The notes beneath the pieces are model-generated. The model was not told where the DNA came from. It did no database searches and saw nothing but the letters and a program-made list of their open reading frames with translations. The translations under genes and the position numbers were made by a program. A stretch of 64,000 bases of DNA from Ovis canadensis (Eukaryota; Chordata; Mammalia; Artiodactyla; Bovidae), in contig NC_091263.1 in NCBI RefSeq assembly GCF_042477335.2, positions 67,202,501 through 67,266,500 on the forward strand, written 5' to 3'. This document shows, in pieces, positions 1-34,706 of the stretch (positions are counted from its first letter, which is position 1; every line of letters begins with the position of its first letter).

Positions 1-1110
1 AGACCTCACATCTAAAAATGAAGGCAGAGCCAGGACCCTATCAGAACCCCTGAGAGCGGGCCCATGCCCCCCACCCCCGCCTTGCCCACAGCCACAGCTG
101 GGCTGTGTCTCCTCAGACCGCCTCAGGAGGTCCATGCTCCTCAGGAGCCCTCAGTGCAGGGCTGTGCCCACTGCGTTTCTCTCCCCAGCTGTCATGTCCG
201 CTCACGCACACTCAGAACAGGGCTGTCTCCTCTCAGACTCCCATGGAAAGTCCATGTCCCCTCATGTGCCCTCAGAAAGATTGTGTGTCCTTAGACCACG
301 CAGGACCAGTCTCATCTCCTCATTCACTCTCAGAGCAGGGCTGGGTCCCCTCACGCTCCCTCAGGAGGCCCAGTGTCCCCTCAGACGCCCTCGGGCACCT
401 GACAAAGGTGAAAGGCTCTGTCTCCTCAGGGCAGGCGTTGTGCCTTCACTCCCCCTCGGGGCAGACACCACGGAAGGCCCATATCCCCTCAGGTGCCCTC
501 AGGGAAAGATTGTGTCTGTAGCCCACACAGTGCAGCTATCATTTCTCAGTCTTCCTCAGAACCCCTCAGGATGTCCAATGTCTCCTCACACGCCTTCCGA
601 GCAGTGCTCTATTCCCCTCAGATCCCCAGAGGTCCATGTTCCCTCAGGTGCCCTCAGAGCAGGGCTTGCTCCCCTCAGGCTCCGTCAGCACATGCCCTCA
701 GAGGGGAACTCTGTTCCCTCAGGCACCCACAAAAGATCCATGTCCCCTCATGTGCCAACAGATGAAGGGTTGGGTCTCCTCAGAGCACACAGAGTGGATC
801 TTGTCACGTCCCTCACCCTCAGCAGGGCTAGGTCCCCTTGGACCCTCACGGAAGGTAAATATGTCTCCTCACCCGCCCTCAGAGCAAACTGTGTTCCCTC
901 AGATTCCTCAGGCTTAGGGGTCAGGCCCAACATACCCTCTGAGCAAAGGTCAGGCCTCTTAGGGCCTCCCCACAGCAGAATTGTGCCCCCTCAGAATCCC
1001 CAGGCAGGGTCCGGTCTCCTCACTTGCCCTCAACACATGGCCGGACCCCCTTAGTCCTCCAGGGAAACCCACGTCCCCCTTGCACACCGTCAGATCAAGG
1101 CTCTCCTCAG
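1..1110. repeat. Degenerate minisatellite-like array rich in CCCTCAG
   Basis: Blocks such as GTGCCCTCAGAGCAGGGCT, GTCCCCTCAGACTCCC and GGTCCATGTCCCCTCA recur at irregular spacing of roughly 25-60 bases across the whole stretch. Long open frames on the plus strand here come from this composition and share no recognisable domain. Unit length and copy number need a tandem-repeat program; the array also continues off the left edge. Confidence 0.7.
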
Positions 1111-2966
1111 ACCTCCGGGCTGGGTCCTGTGCTTTTCATCTTCCAGGGAACTGAGTCTCTGTTCTCATTCTGTCTTCTCTCTTACCACCACCCCAGACTA
1201 ACTAGTGGGAGTAGACAATGAAAGCTTGCTCCCTCCGGGCTCACGTATGGGCCCCGTTCAGTCATTTCTTCTCCACAGGCTTGCCTGTGAGGATCGTTAG
1301 AGGCCTGTCTTTGATACCCCTGAACTCTCCAGACCTGCTCTGAGCTGGGAACTACTCTGAACTGGGACTCACCCAGCTTCCCCTTTCAGCCTAGCCTGTG
1401 TTTCAGGAGCCCCCGGGGGTCGCATTCCTCTTGCGTCTTCAGAGGTCCCCCTCTCAGCCTGGGCTGGAGGCAGACAAGGCCAGAGAGGGCAGGGCCCATG
1501 CAAATCCAAGACAGGTGGGAGGTGCAGCCCATCTATTACTGGCCCCAGTCGGAGTCCACGCGGTGCCCAGACACCACGGCCGAGGAGACCTGACGAGTCA
1601 GGGTCTCCTGGCGTGCTCCACCCTGCCCGCCTGCTGCCCGGCTCGGCTACTGTTTACGTGTTCCCTGCGGCTTGGCTGGGCTAGCGGCCTTGAAGGGAGA
1701 AATGACCACCTGGCTCCAGCCCCTGTTCAAGGCAAACAGGGTCCTGACCGCCTGCCAGGCCCTCTGAGGGCTCCCACTTCCTCTGCCAACACCTGGATGG
1801 CCCAGGCGGGGCTCAGGGCCCCTCTGAGTGGGGAGGCCAGCCCTGGCCCAGGAGCTCCAGGTCTAGGCGAGGGGACCTTGTCTTGGACTAGAAGCATAGA
1901 CTGATGTCAGAAGTCCAGTTCTATCCTGGCCATCTGGTTGAGGAGGAACATGGTGCCCAGGCTAGAGGAGGAGGCCTGGCCTTGTCCTGGGTGCGAAAGT
2001 ACTGAGGAAGGAGGGCCAGGCCTTGGGAAGGAGGCATTCAAGGGGATATGAGGGAACATGGCCCTGTATGGGGATACCAACCTGAGGGGTTACCCAGCAT
2101 GTCTCGGGGACATTTAGTCCAAAGGAAAAGCTCAAAGCATTTGGGGGGTTCATCTAAAGGGACGCTGGTAACAAGTCTGAGGGGCGAGCGCAACCTTGTT
2201 TTGGGGGGTGGCCGGTCTGTTGGGGGCGGGGCGTGGTGTGAACCACCTAAAAGATGAACACAGCCCTGTCCTGGGGGAGTCCACTCTGAGGGGTAAGCAC
2301 AGCCCTGGCATGGGGTGGAAAAGCTTCCCCAGCCTGTGGGAAGAAGCTTCCCCTGTTCTAGAGGAAATCTGAGGGGAGGCTCCACTCTGTGCTGGGGGGT
2401 ACCCCATCTGAAGGGAAACACGGTTCTGTCCTAGAGGTACCCAGTGTGAGTGTTTCGGGGTGAGGAGGCCTGGTGGACTGTACTTCAGAAGCCTCCTGAG
2501 GAATCTGGGCTGGAAGATGGGGCCCTGAGGCCCAGCCAGCTTGGGGGTGAGTGACTCTGCCTGTGGGGTGGGTGGGGTGAGTTGCCCTGAAGGCCTAGTG
2601 ATTTGGAGGTCCCATGGCTAAGCCCTGGAAGTACTGGGGGGCATCATAATCCCCAGTCATCCCCATCATAATCCTCTGGGGATGGGGGTGGGAATGGGGC
2701 TTCTGTCCTGCTTAGGTCTCCTTCCCCCAGCCAGTAGCTCATCCAGGGCCCTTCCTAACAGTAGTACCTCTCACCCCTATCCCCAGCCCCCCGCAAGGCA
2801 ACCTCTCCCCTGACCGCTGTGTAACCTCCTTGGGCCTCGATACTGGAGCACGTTGCTCAGACCTTGCTGCTCTCCCTTCAGATCGTCCAGTGGCTCCCAG
2901 CATTCACAGGAACCCTTGATGCTCAGCCTGGTGACTCAGTGGCCTTCAGGTCCTGCCCTGTGCCTC
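1111..2966. other. Non-coding 3' flank between repeats
   Basis: Apart from the inverted CCCTCAG array at 1960-2460 I see no exon, promoter or transposon that I can name. Open frames present, such as the 168-codon one at 1398-1904, lack any recognisable domain and have no splice support. Confidence 0.5.
1960..2460. repeat. Related CCCTCAG array in the opposite orientation
   Basis: Read on the minus strand this region shows the same motifs as 1-1110, for example GACAGGGCTGTGTTC, CCCCTCAGAGTGGACTCC and CCCCTCAGACTTG. It is more degenerate than the plus-strand array. The two arrays together form a loose inverted pair. Confidence 0.6.
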
Positions 2967-3104
2967 TCACACCATTCCAAGCAGATGGCACTCCATGGGT
3001 GCACCAGGCCTTTGGACAGTTGCTTGCCCTTCCCTTCCATCTAGGCGGCCAAGCCGGCTGGACCTGAGGCCGCTCAGAGCACAGTGCCCGCCACCTCAAG
3101 AGAG
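2967..3104. repeat. 138-bp direct repeat, distal copy
   Basis: About 93% identical by eye (some nine mismatches, four of them clustered) to 3993-4130, same orientation, about 1 kb apart. Both copies begin TCACACCATTCCAAGCAGAT and run through a matching block that ends CCCGCCACCTCA. I do not recognise it as a known transposon family. Confidence 0.9.
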
Positions 3105-3992
3105 TTTCTGATTGTAGCCTCATGACCTCTTTCCTAGCCCTTGATGGTGGGGCAAAGCAGAAGTGGGGATAAGAGACAGGGAGCACTCCCCAGTTGCCGA
3201 GTCCATGGAGAAGAACAAAAGTTGGAGCTGGAGATGAGAGAAAGGGTGGGCTAGGCAGGGGCACCAGCTCATGCACAGACCCAGAGGCAGGGCCGTCTTC
3301 AGGTCTGAGCAAGCAGCTTGCTCAGAACACGGGGTGGAGATGCAGTCGGGTCATTTCTCAGATTCAGGCCGAGCAGAGCCTGTGCCATTCTGGAGTCCCC
3401 GACGGGGCGGGTGGCAGGGGCTGAGGGGGCAATGTGTTGGGTGGGTGGGTGTCGGGTGGGGATGCTAATAACCCCGCTGGATCCATGGTGAGTGGATGTG
3501 TGGAGTCTCGCAGACAACCACCTGGACGCCCACCCCAGCCATCCTCTGGGCTCAGAGCCCTGGCTCCCCCAACAGTTCCTGCACCAGAGCAGGGACCCCA
3601 GCCCGCTTTTCACCCGATGGCCTTGGCACTGCTCCTGCACCCTCTGTCTTGTGGCCAGAGGGGTGTCGGGTCCAGGGTCAGGGCTGGGGGTCACATTTGG
3701 AGGGTTCCCTGCATGCTTCAGCCTCCAAAGGGCATAGTGTGGCCACTAGACTGGCAGAAGGGGGCCCTGAAGCAAGGTCCAAGGCTTGGGGACGTGGCCA
3801 GGGACCCAAGGGGTCTTCTGTCGTGCAGCATGACAGAGACTGGGGGCCAGAGCTTCTCTAGGCTTAGACAGTGGCCTCTCCTGGGCCCCTTCTGGCCCCT
3901 GCGCCCTGACACACCAAGGGCTGGCCCATGGTTCCCAAACCCTGCCCCTGAGATGAGACCAAGAACTCCCCCATGGCTCCCAGCCCCTCCTG

Positions 3993-4130
3993 TCACACCA
4001 TTCCAAGCAGATGGCACTCCATGGCCACTCCAGGCCTTTGGACAGTTGCTTGTCCTTCCCTTCCATCTAGACGGCCAAGCCGGCTGGACCTGAGGCCTCT
4101 CAGAGCACAGCGCCCGCCACCTCAGAGAGA
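3993..4130. repeat. 138-bp direct repeat, copy next to PTH1R stop
   Basis: Partner of 2967-3104. It ends about 190 bases beyond the PTH1R stop codon, so it may be part of the PTH1R 3' UTR or 3' flank. The pair points to a local duplication of the gene end. Confidence 0.9.
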
Positions 4131-4317
4131 GGTGCAATGAGAACCCAGTTCAGACCTCAGGAAGCCAGACACTGTTTCCTTTTCCCTTTTCTTCTTTTTT
4201 TTTTTTTTTCCTTTTTGTCCTCCCAGCCCCAGCCCTGAGTGGGCAACTGTCCAACAACCCGTCTCTTGGTCCGCCTGTCCACCCTCACGTCCACAGGTCC
4301 AACCCTCGGGTCCCTGA

Positions 4318-26690
<22,373 letters not shown>

Positions 26691-27019
26691 GACCCTAGAC
26701 TCAGCTGAGCCCCCCACCGTGAGGTTCCGCCTCTCCCTTCCACCCTTTCACACCCCCCAAAACTCTTGGCCGGCTCTGACGCACTGGGGACCCTCGACTT
26801 GGGAAAAGGGCGGGAGGAGGCTTTGGGGGCGGGGGCCGGGTGGGGGCCGGGCTTATGAGCACCCTCCCCCGGAGAGGAGTGCTCAGAGGAGGGAGCCTTG
26901 AACCCCAAACCTAGGACCTCGAAGTATATGGTGGGGAAGCTGAGGTTCAGGGAAGGCCGGGGATGCCTGAAGCAGAGGGCTTTGGGTATCTTCAGGAGGA
27001 AGCTAGTGTGACTGTCGTG

Positions 27020-27130
27020 ACCCTAAGTGGCAACCCCAGCTCACCCACTTACCAGTTGTGTAATCCTGGACACGACGACTCTCCTGCTGTCTGAGCCTCA
27101 GTTTCCTCATCTGTAAAATGGGAAGCTGAC
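27020..27130 (+). repeat. MIR SINE
   Basis: CTCACCCACTTACCAGTTGTG, GAGCCTCAGTTTCCTCATCTG and TAAAATGGGAAG in MIR order. Confidence 0.8.
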
Positions 27131-28654
27131 CAGCTGATTCAAAGGGCACTTTTGACTTTACTGTTTTAGTGCCTTGGAGGGTGGGTATCTTGGGTTTCCC
27201 AGAGACCCGTGGACTCTGAGGGCTCCCCAGGCTCAGCCTGTGGAAATTGAGCTCCTCAGGGCCCTCAAACAGCCCCCATGTCTCCGGGTTGGCCCCTTTC
27301 TTCAAGATGAATGAGTGCACAAGCCCTAAGTCCACTGGAATCCAGTTGCAGCCAACTTTCCTGGCAACCCATCCCTGTGCCTGCTCAAATCCCCCCATCT
27401 CCCAGACTGTACCCACAGCAGTCTCCTTCACATTTCTATGGCCATACTCTCTTCCATGCCCACTACCCTGAAGTTTCTCATCCTGGTGTTTAAGGACTGT
27501 CCTGTTGGAGGCAGTTTCCTCCAAAGGCGACTCTCTAGTTCACTAGACTCCTGGCCCTCTTTCTGTGTTCACTCCCCTGCGTTTGCCTTTGTAGTTTCCT
27601 CTTCCAGGATCATACTTCTTTGCCTGACATAAAGGACATCTCTGTCTCCTTGCATCTCCATCTTTTCTGCTATTGGGGAGGGTGAAGCCGCTCAGATTTG
27701 GGGGCTGCTCGCTGTGATGAATGGGCTCTTCTGGAACAGGAACAGAGAGGCTCAGGTGCCCAGAGCAGGCACCTCAGGAACACTCCAGAGAAGCTTTATG
27801 TCTCTGTTTCTAAGCAATTCAATTCCAAGTTTTATGATTGGATGACCCACAGCCCTTGATGATAGGAAAAGAACATTCATGGAGGGATTGGAGGCACTGA
27901 GGGGTAGAGCTAGCGGCTGACGCAGGGGGTCCTTCTCAGATCTGACACCATCAACCTTGAGATTGAGAAACAGTATTTTTGCTTGAGAGGACCAGGATGG
28001 GCTATGGATAGGGCTGCAGAGAAGGATCTAATGGGCTGTGGGCCCCATAAGGGTGTTTCCTTAGCTATAACTCATGTGCCTCAGTCCAGACTTCTGCTGG
28101 ACATTCCATCACTGTGGGTGGGGCCTCTGACCCCCTAAATCAGCCCCAGGCCTCTGGTTAAAGTGCCACCATGGGGTTGGGGGGGTGTCACACATTAACT
28201 GGTAGCACCCCAGTGCCTGGCAGAGCACAGCCCACCCTTTTTGACAGGCAAGCCCCAGGGCCCCAGGGTCAGTTTCAGGTCAGTTTCAATGGTGTCTGGA
28301 AAGGCCCGGTTGGGGGTGGTGAGTGGGAATAAGTCCCCATAGGGACTCCCCTCTTTGACCCCCAGGCTGGGGCCTAGGAGGAGGGGCTAAGGCCTGCTGG
28401 AGCTCAGAATTGGAGCAGGGGCCAGACTCTGGTTCAGCAGCCCTGGGCTGACAGGCCTCTGCTGCCGTCACTGCCACCATGAGTAGGGCTCTGGCCAAGG
28501 TACACAGACCCTGGGGCCAGAGTGGGCACCAGACTCAAACAGGAAAAACAAAGGCTCTCTGAGACCTCTGCAGCCTGGCCTCACTCCCTCAGAAAACCCC
28601 TTGCCCTAGCCTGGAGGCTATCTGGGAGAATTAGCCCACAGACAGCAAACCCCC

Positions 28655-28840
28655 ACCCCCATCTTTCCTCAACCCTGGCCCCAAAGTCAGCCTGAATCCC
28701 AACCTCAGCCCTGACCCTAGAGTTAGCTTAACCCCCATGCCTTACCCCTGCATCCTTATCCCAGTCTGATCTCTAACCCCTGATTGAACCCTGACCCCAA
28801 GCTGAGCCTCCACCAGGCCTCAATCCCAGACCTCTTTCCA
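28655..28840. repeat. Degenerate short tandem tract (AACCCTGACCCC type)
   Basis: Imperfect repeats of about 20 bases: CAACCCTGGCCCCAAAG, CAGCCCTGACCCTAGAG, TTGAACCCTGACCCCAAG, with intervening GAGCCT or CAGCCT. A similar, weaker tract lies at 8330-8480. Confidence 0.5.
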
Positions 28841-30701
28841 GGTTCCTAGGCCCCTCTGGAAGCTGTTCAACGCAAGGGGCTGGCTGAGGAGGGGATGGCC
28901 AGGCCATAAGTGAGCCGAGGTGCCACTTTTACAGCCATTTCGGCTGCTCATAAACACCCCCCACCCGGATGAGTCACTGGAGGCTCCCAGGCAGCTGGTT
29001 GGGCAGCCCCCTCCCCTTGCAGCAGAAGGCCTGGCTTTCTCACTTCTCAGGGAGGTGAATGGCAGGAAGCTGGGACACAGGGGGCTGGGCTGCCCCGTCC
29101 CAAGCAGAGAAAGCTCCTGGAGCAGGGGCAGGCGGCTGTAGTTGTGGGAGTTCTGTCCCTTCTGGTCACATGATCACAGCCCCCTGCTGCAGTAACACCA
29201 GATCCATTAGTATCTCCTAGTAGGCATACCTTTTCTGTCCCTCGGGCACAGGGACACACACACTAACCAAACGAGGTGCCCCGAGCCTCTCCTCTTCCAG
29301 CTACACTCAAGTCCCAGGGCTCCCCTGGACCCCACTCACCTGGAACCCACAAGACCGTCCAAGTAGGGCCTGGAGCCACAGAGCAGACTCAAATTGGCCA
29401 TGGGAAGGCCATGGATAGCCCTGAGCAGCTTCTGCAGTTCAGGCCTAAGCAAGGATGTTGCTGTCCGGGACAGGAAAAGGCCTGAGTCAGAGCTTTCACT
29501 TGAAAAAAAAAAATTAATTATTTTTTTACCAAACTCTGCACTAGCCCAGGACTTTGTCCCAGACCCCTGGTCAAGGAGCAGAGGCAGGTCCAAGCAAATC
29601 AGTGTTCAGGTGTCCTGGGCTGGGCCTCTCTGCTACTGTCCCTCTCTGCTACTGTCCCTGGGTTTGCCTGCCAGGTGCCCAGGCCAGTTCAGCCCTTCAG
29701 GTGTGTCTGTGCCTCAGTGGTCTTCTCCTTGCCCTGCCAAGCCTTCCTCTGACTAGTTGTCCTTCTGTCTGCTCCTGTGTACCCCCTGCCTGCCCCTTCC
29801 AGCATTTTCTGCATCTCAGAAATTTCAGGCCTCCATGAAATATGAGCACAACCCCTATGAGTGACTTCATTCAAGTTTTGGACACCTGGAGAAATCAGAT
29901 GATGGCCCAGAGTAGTTCAAACCCAGGCCACAAGCAGGAAAACTGAGGCTGGGAAGGTCTGCCCTCCAAGCACTGGGCATCCAGTGTCCCCCAGCTAAGA
30001 GAGATGAGGACCCTCATTCTATCCAGCCCTTGTCTTGATCCCTGCAGACCCACGCCTCCCTCTCTCTATCTGACTCTTTACTCACTGGAACATGTGCTCC
30101 TGATGTGAAATCAGCCAGGAAGCCCTGACAGGCTGCTCACTTCCACTCTGACCGCACCCCCCCCAACCCCCACTGGTCCCCAAGCTGCCCCCTGCCAAGG
30201 CTTGTTGCAGGCTACAGGGGGGTGGTGGACAGATGACAGGTGACCTCCCTCTGTGGTTCTGCACAATGAACTGTAGCAGAACCAGTGCTGGACCTGGATG
30301 CCAAGGGTGAAGATGGTGAGGAGGAGACCGTGCAAGATCCTGGGACTTCACCTCGGGGCTCAGAGGCTGCCCTTCTGCCGGAGCCCAGTCTGAGCTGGTT
30401 TGAGTCTGGAAGTCTCAGGCTCAGCCTGACGAGGTGTAATGATTCACGTGGTAGCTGCTGCTCTACGCATTCCAGCCACAACCCCCAGTGCTTAGCACGT
30501 GAGACGACTGGCCCGGAACCACCCCTAGTGTCTGGGGCATGTTCCTAGGGCCCCCCACCTCAGGGGCGACCTCTCCCCCAGTCTTCCAGGCTCCTGGGGA
30601 GGAGGGTAGTTTCGAAAGTAACTCTCTAGTTCACAGGCTGGAAAGAGGGGTGGGGAGCTTGTCAATACCTGGTCTCCAGGTAGGGAAAAATGAGGCTCGG
30701 C

Positions 30702-30813
30702 GGGGCTTTCCTGGTGGTCCAGTGGGTAAGACTCTGCACTGCCTCTGCAGGGGGCGTGAGTTCAGTCCCTGGGTGGGGAACTAAGACCCGGCACACCAAA
30801 AAAAAAAAGAAAA
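30702..30813 (+). repeat. CHR-type SINE
   Basis: GGGGCTTTCCTGGTGGTCCA head, TCTGCAGGGGGCGTGAG, a box-B-like GTTCAGTCCCTGGG, and an A-rich tail. The body includes GCAGGGGGCG, a CTCF-like core. Confidence 0.85.
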
Positions 30814-32699
30814 GATGAAACTTAGAGAGTAGCCTTGGACTGGCCAGGGGCACGTAGCCAGACTATGACAAACAGGGTTCTTACAGGAGCTTGCAGGGTT
30901 CCTGCTCCTGGCCTGGGCGAATCCCAGTGTTTGACTCCAAGGAGTATCCCGAGCAAGGAGACCATTCTGTGACTAAGGCCATTGGAGGGGCGGGGGGCTG
31001 ACTTCAGCTTTACAGGTCAGCGGGCAGCTGTGTTCAAGGGAGAAGACCTCCTGTGCCCTCTGTGTCAAACTTCCCAGCGCCCTGAGCTTTTCCCCATGGA
31101 GTCTGTCCCTCCTCTGAGCCCACACACACCCCCTGCTCCCATCCTTCCTGGCCAGGGAAGCAAGAGGCTGGGGCTCAGCGCCTGTTCTGTTCTGACCTGT
31201 GGATCCTGTTCGTGGCCTCGGTTTCTCAATGTGTCATTAGCAGATGGGCAGCTCAGGGCCTGAATGGGCCACATAAAGTGCCCAAGCCTTTGGGTCCTGG
31301 ACACAGACCTGGGAATCTGAAAACCTGAGCTCCCTTCTCCCCATCAGCCTTGGGGGCTTGCCTGTGCAGGTCAGGCCGTGTTCCTCCAGTGGGCCCCAGC
31401 CCAGGGTTCTGAGGGGCGAGTCTAGCGCTCAGCTCCGGGGACAGGAAGTCGTATTTTGGTCCCGGGTCCTGAGGAAGGAGGCAGGGGGAGAATGGCAGCT
31501 CAGACCCAGTCATGTTTACTCGGGCCCGGCCCCCTCTGAGCTCAACAGGCCCATTCATTGGGAGCCCCATAAACCCTTCGGGGCTCCCTGAGGTGCACAG
31601 TGCCTGGACGCCAGGCCTGGCTGCCGCCCCCAGACCTGCTGGAGGCTGTGGGCAGCAGGTGGGGCATGAGGGAGGCAAAGGCTGGGATGGCCATGGGGGA
31701 CCCAGACATGCCTTGGCTTCCAGAGCTTTGCCTTGGGATAACGGTTTCTGCCCACGTACACTGTGGAGCAGTTGGGGAAATCGGAGGGGTCTTCATGGCT
31801 GTGTTCCCTCGGACCAGGCTCCCGAGAACATGTCCTCCAAGCATGTGGCCTTCAAGGCAAGCCTGACGCTGTGGTGGTCCAAACCAGAGCTGACTTCCTG
31901 GTGAGGACCCTACACCTGCCCTTGGGTTGTCCACAAGCCATGCCCTGGCAAGGTGGGCATGGGTGTGCAGCCCTCCGGGGTGGAGAGAGGCCCTGGTCGT
32001 CTCCAGCGCTCTCTTCCTCATCTATTCAAAGGCAGATCTTCATGAGAAGTGGAAACGCGGGGACTGGATGGGTCACTGAGTGATGAGGTCCTAAGGTCTG
32101 CTTACTCGCAGATCAGGAGGGGTGGTTCATACCAAGAGCCCCACCACGCGATCCTCCCACTCTGCTTAATCAGATGTGGTGGAATATTGTCCTGTGGTCC
32201 CTTGAGATGGAAGGGGTGCAACAGCATTTAGTGAAAACAACTGTGGGTTGGGGGCCTGATCCCCCCCACCCCCAACTCCTGTGTGACCTTGGAAAAATCC
32301 CTTCTTTGCCCTGGGCTTGCTCTGACCGGACTCAGAGGGGATGCAATCCAAAAGTCCGCTCAGCCGCCGGGGTTCCATGCTGGCCAGGGAGGGTGAGGGT
32401 GGGAGCAAGACTTCCCACCCCAGACTCTCTTCAGTAGCTCCCCCACATGCATGGGGGCATCCTGGCCATCCCCTCAGGGACCCTGGCTGGGGGCAAGAGC
32501 GGAGTCTCCTTTCCCTGACGCCTTCCAGGTGGAGTGTGACTTCCCGCTCCAGCAGTTGTAAAATCCCCTGAAGCCTGGTGGGTCCCTAGTGGTGGTGGGG
32601 GTGGGGGAAGGGAGGGGGAGGGGGAGGGGGACGGGGGTCTGTGCCTCGGAATACCCCCCTCCCAGGCGTGTTTGACACGTGTTTCCGCCTCTCCCGGCA

Positions 32700-32785
32700 T
32701 GGGCTCCTGCTGCTGCTATTTATAACCTTTAAGAGCTCCTGCCGACTGCAAAGTTTTCTTAAACTCAAAATATCACTGAGGTCCT
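32700..32785. promoter_or_regulatory. AT-rich patch with MEF2-type site
   Basis: CTATTTATAA at about 32716 matches the MEF2 consensus YTAWWWWTAR. It sits in an 80-base AT-rich patch inside GC-rich DNA, 11 kb upstream of MYL3. Enhancer role is inference. Confidence 0.35.
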
Positions 32786-34706
32786 GGGCACGCGTTCCAG
32801 AGGCTGGCTGAGCACTGCGGTTTGAAGGGACGAGGGGGCCGGGGAGGAGGAGGGAGGAGTGGGAAGGGGGTTAGCTCAGACCCTGGGTCTCGCCTGGGGT
32901 CAGTGGTGGGGAGGCCTGGGTGGGGGAACCCCTAGTTCTTGCAAGTGGGGGTTCTCTTTGGCCTGGAGGGACCCTCTATGTGGGTGGTCCTTGTTCAGAC
33001 CAGGCTATTTAAGGACTGCTGGGCCATCTCTCTCTGGGCCTCAGTTTCCCCTCGTCCTGAAAGCCTCAGGGCTCGCTAGCCGGGCGAAGCGGTGAACTGG
33101 CAGTGACACTGGGGACATCTCGGGCTGCGACCAGGGCTGTGTCTGCCTGGCTGTCCAACACCCGGCAGGCACAGAGCCTGGCCCAGAGGCGCCGTGGACG
33201 TTGGCTGAACTGGCCAGAAGGGGAAGTACTTTGGGGAAGTTTATAAAACTGTGTGGGAGAGCGATGTTCAGAGAGGGACAATGGTAGGCCAGAGGTCACC
33301 CAGACCAAGTCCCCAAGCCTTCCCAAAACCCAGGGCCCTCTATGGCTGTGGAAGAGGCTGAAGGGTCCCAGCTGGGGACACGTAAGTTACCACCTTGGAG
33401 GAGGATCTGGGGGTGACTGAAGAACGGCTATGCCTGGCTCAGCGACCTCCCTGGAGCCTGGAGGGGGCACTGCTCACCAGCTGGATCCAGGGAAGACTGG
33501 ATGCAGTTCAGAGCCACACACCCAGCTCCTCTGTCCTGGGCCGCTGCTCCATCTCTGGGGCCCCTCTGCCTCCTCAGGAGTGAATGAAAATCTCAAGCCC
33601 TGTTTCCCAGGGGGAAAGCAGAGGCCCTAGGGACCATGGACTCAGTCATGCTCTCCACCGGGAGACTGGTGGTTTAGCTTCCCCTGCCTCTGCAGCACCC
33701 CTTTCCTTTCCTGCCTTCCCGAGCTGGTGTTGAGGGTGCAGAGGCAGGGAACAGGAGCACTGACCTCTGGGCCACCTAACATATCCCGCCCCTCCTGCAA
33801 TGCCCTTTGCCCCACAGCCAGCTCCAGAAGCCATTCCTGGCCGAGGGGGCAGAGCTGGGTCGCAGATGGAAGGGTGGCCACCCCCGCCCCTCCCACTCGG
33901 AGCTCCACATACATTTTCCAATTTAAGCATGACCACAAAGGGCTATTTGGGGGTGGACGGGGGCAAAGAAGTGATGACCTAGCAGAGAGAGGAGCGGGAT
34001 GGGAGAAAAAGGAAAGTATTTTGGAGGGTCAGACCTCATGAAGCCGCTCCTTTGATCAGATGCCTTTCTGTGGCGCTCCTGAATCAAATCACTTACTCCT
34101 CAAATGCTTGAGTCCTTATTGTGTGTTGGGCTGGCTTCAGAGGCTTGGACACCCTGCCTTTGGGAGCCACTTCCCTTCAGGCCCCACTGCCCTGGGGTTC
34201 CCATTGACTGAACCCCGAGGAGTCTCTGCCCCTTACTGCCGGACTTGCCCTCCTCTTCATTGCTTAGTGGTGGGGGGGTGGGGTTTCATATGCTCTTCAA
34301 TGTCCCCTTTTCTTCTAGGTCTTCCTGCATCTGCTTCTGTGAGGCCTCAGATTCTTGATTCTTGCCCCCTCTTGAGATACTACAAGCCCTGAGAGCAGGG
34401 ACTGGGTAATCTCTGTGGGTCATCTCCCTGGGTCATCTCCAAGCCCTGTCTCATCCTGTATCTCTGGGGGAGAGGAGAATTACTTGCTGGAGCTTTGGAC
34501 TGCCTCTTGCCCCTCTTATCGCTCAGTTGCTATGGAGACGGCCTTCCTCTTCTGAGCCTCAGTTTCCCCATGAGGAGGGAGGGAATCCCAGGATCTCAGA
34601 AGGAGCCTCCTCCAGCCTTTGGACACATCTCTTGTCCTGTGGTGTTAGAAAGTTCTTTTCCAGGGAGTCTCATGAGATTAAACCTGATGGATTGTGGGGG
34701 GAACAG

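Noticed and set aside
134-1054. 306-codon open frame on the plus strand
   Set aside because: It runs through the CCCTCAG-type array; the translation is a repetitive Ser/Pro/Leu mix with no domain, and overlapping frames are also open.
1-4317. Search for the neighbouring CCDC12 gene at the PTH1R 3' side
   Set aside because: No coiled-coil exon or splice-phased frame was recognised; it likely lies left of the window.
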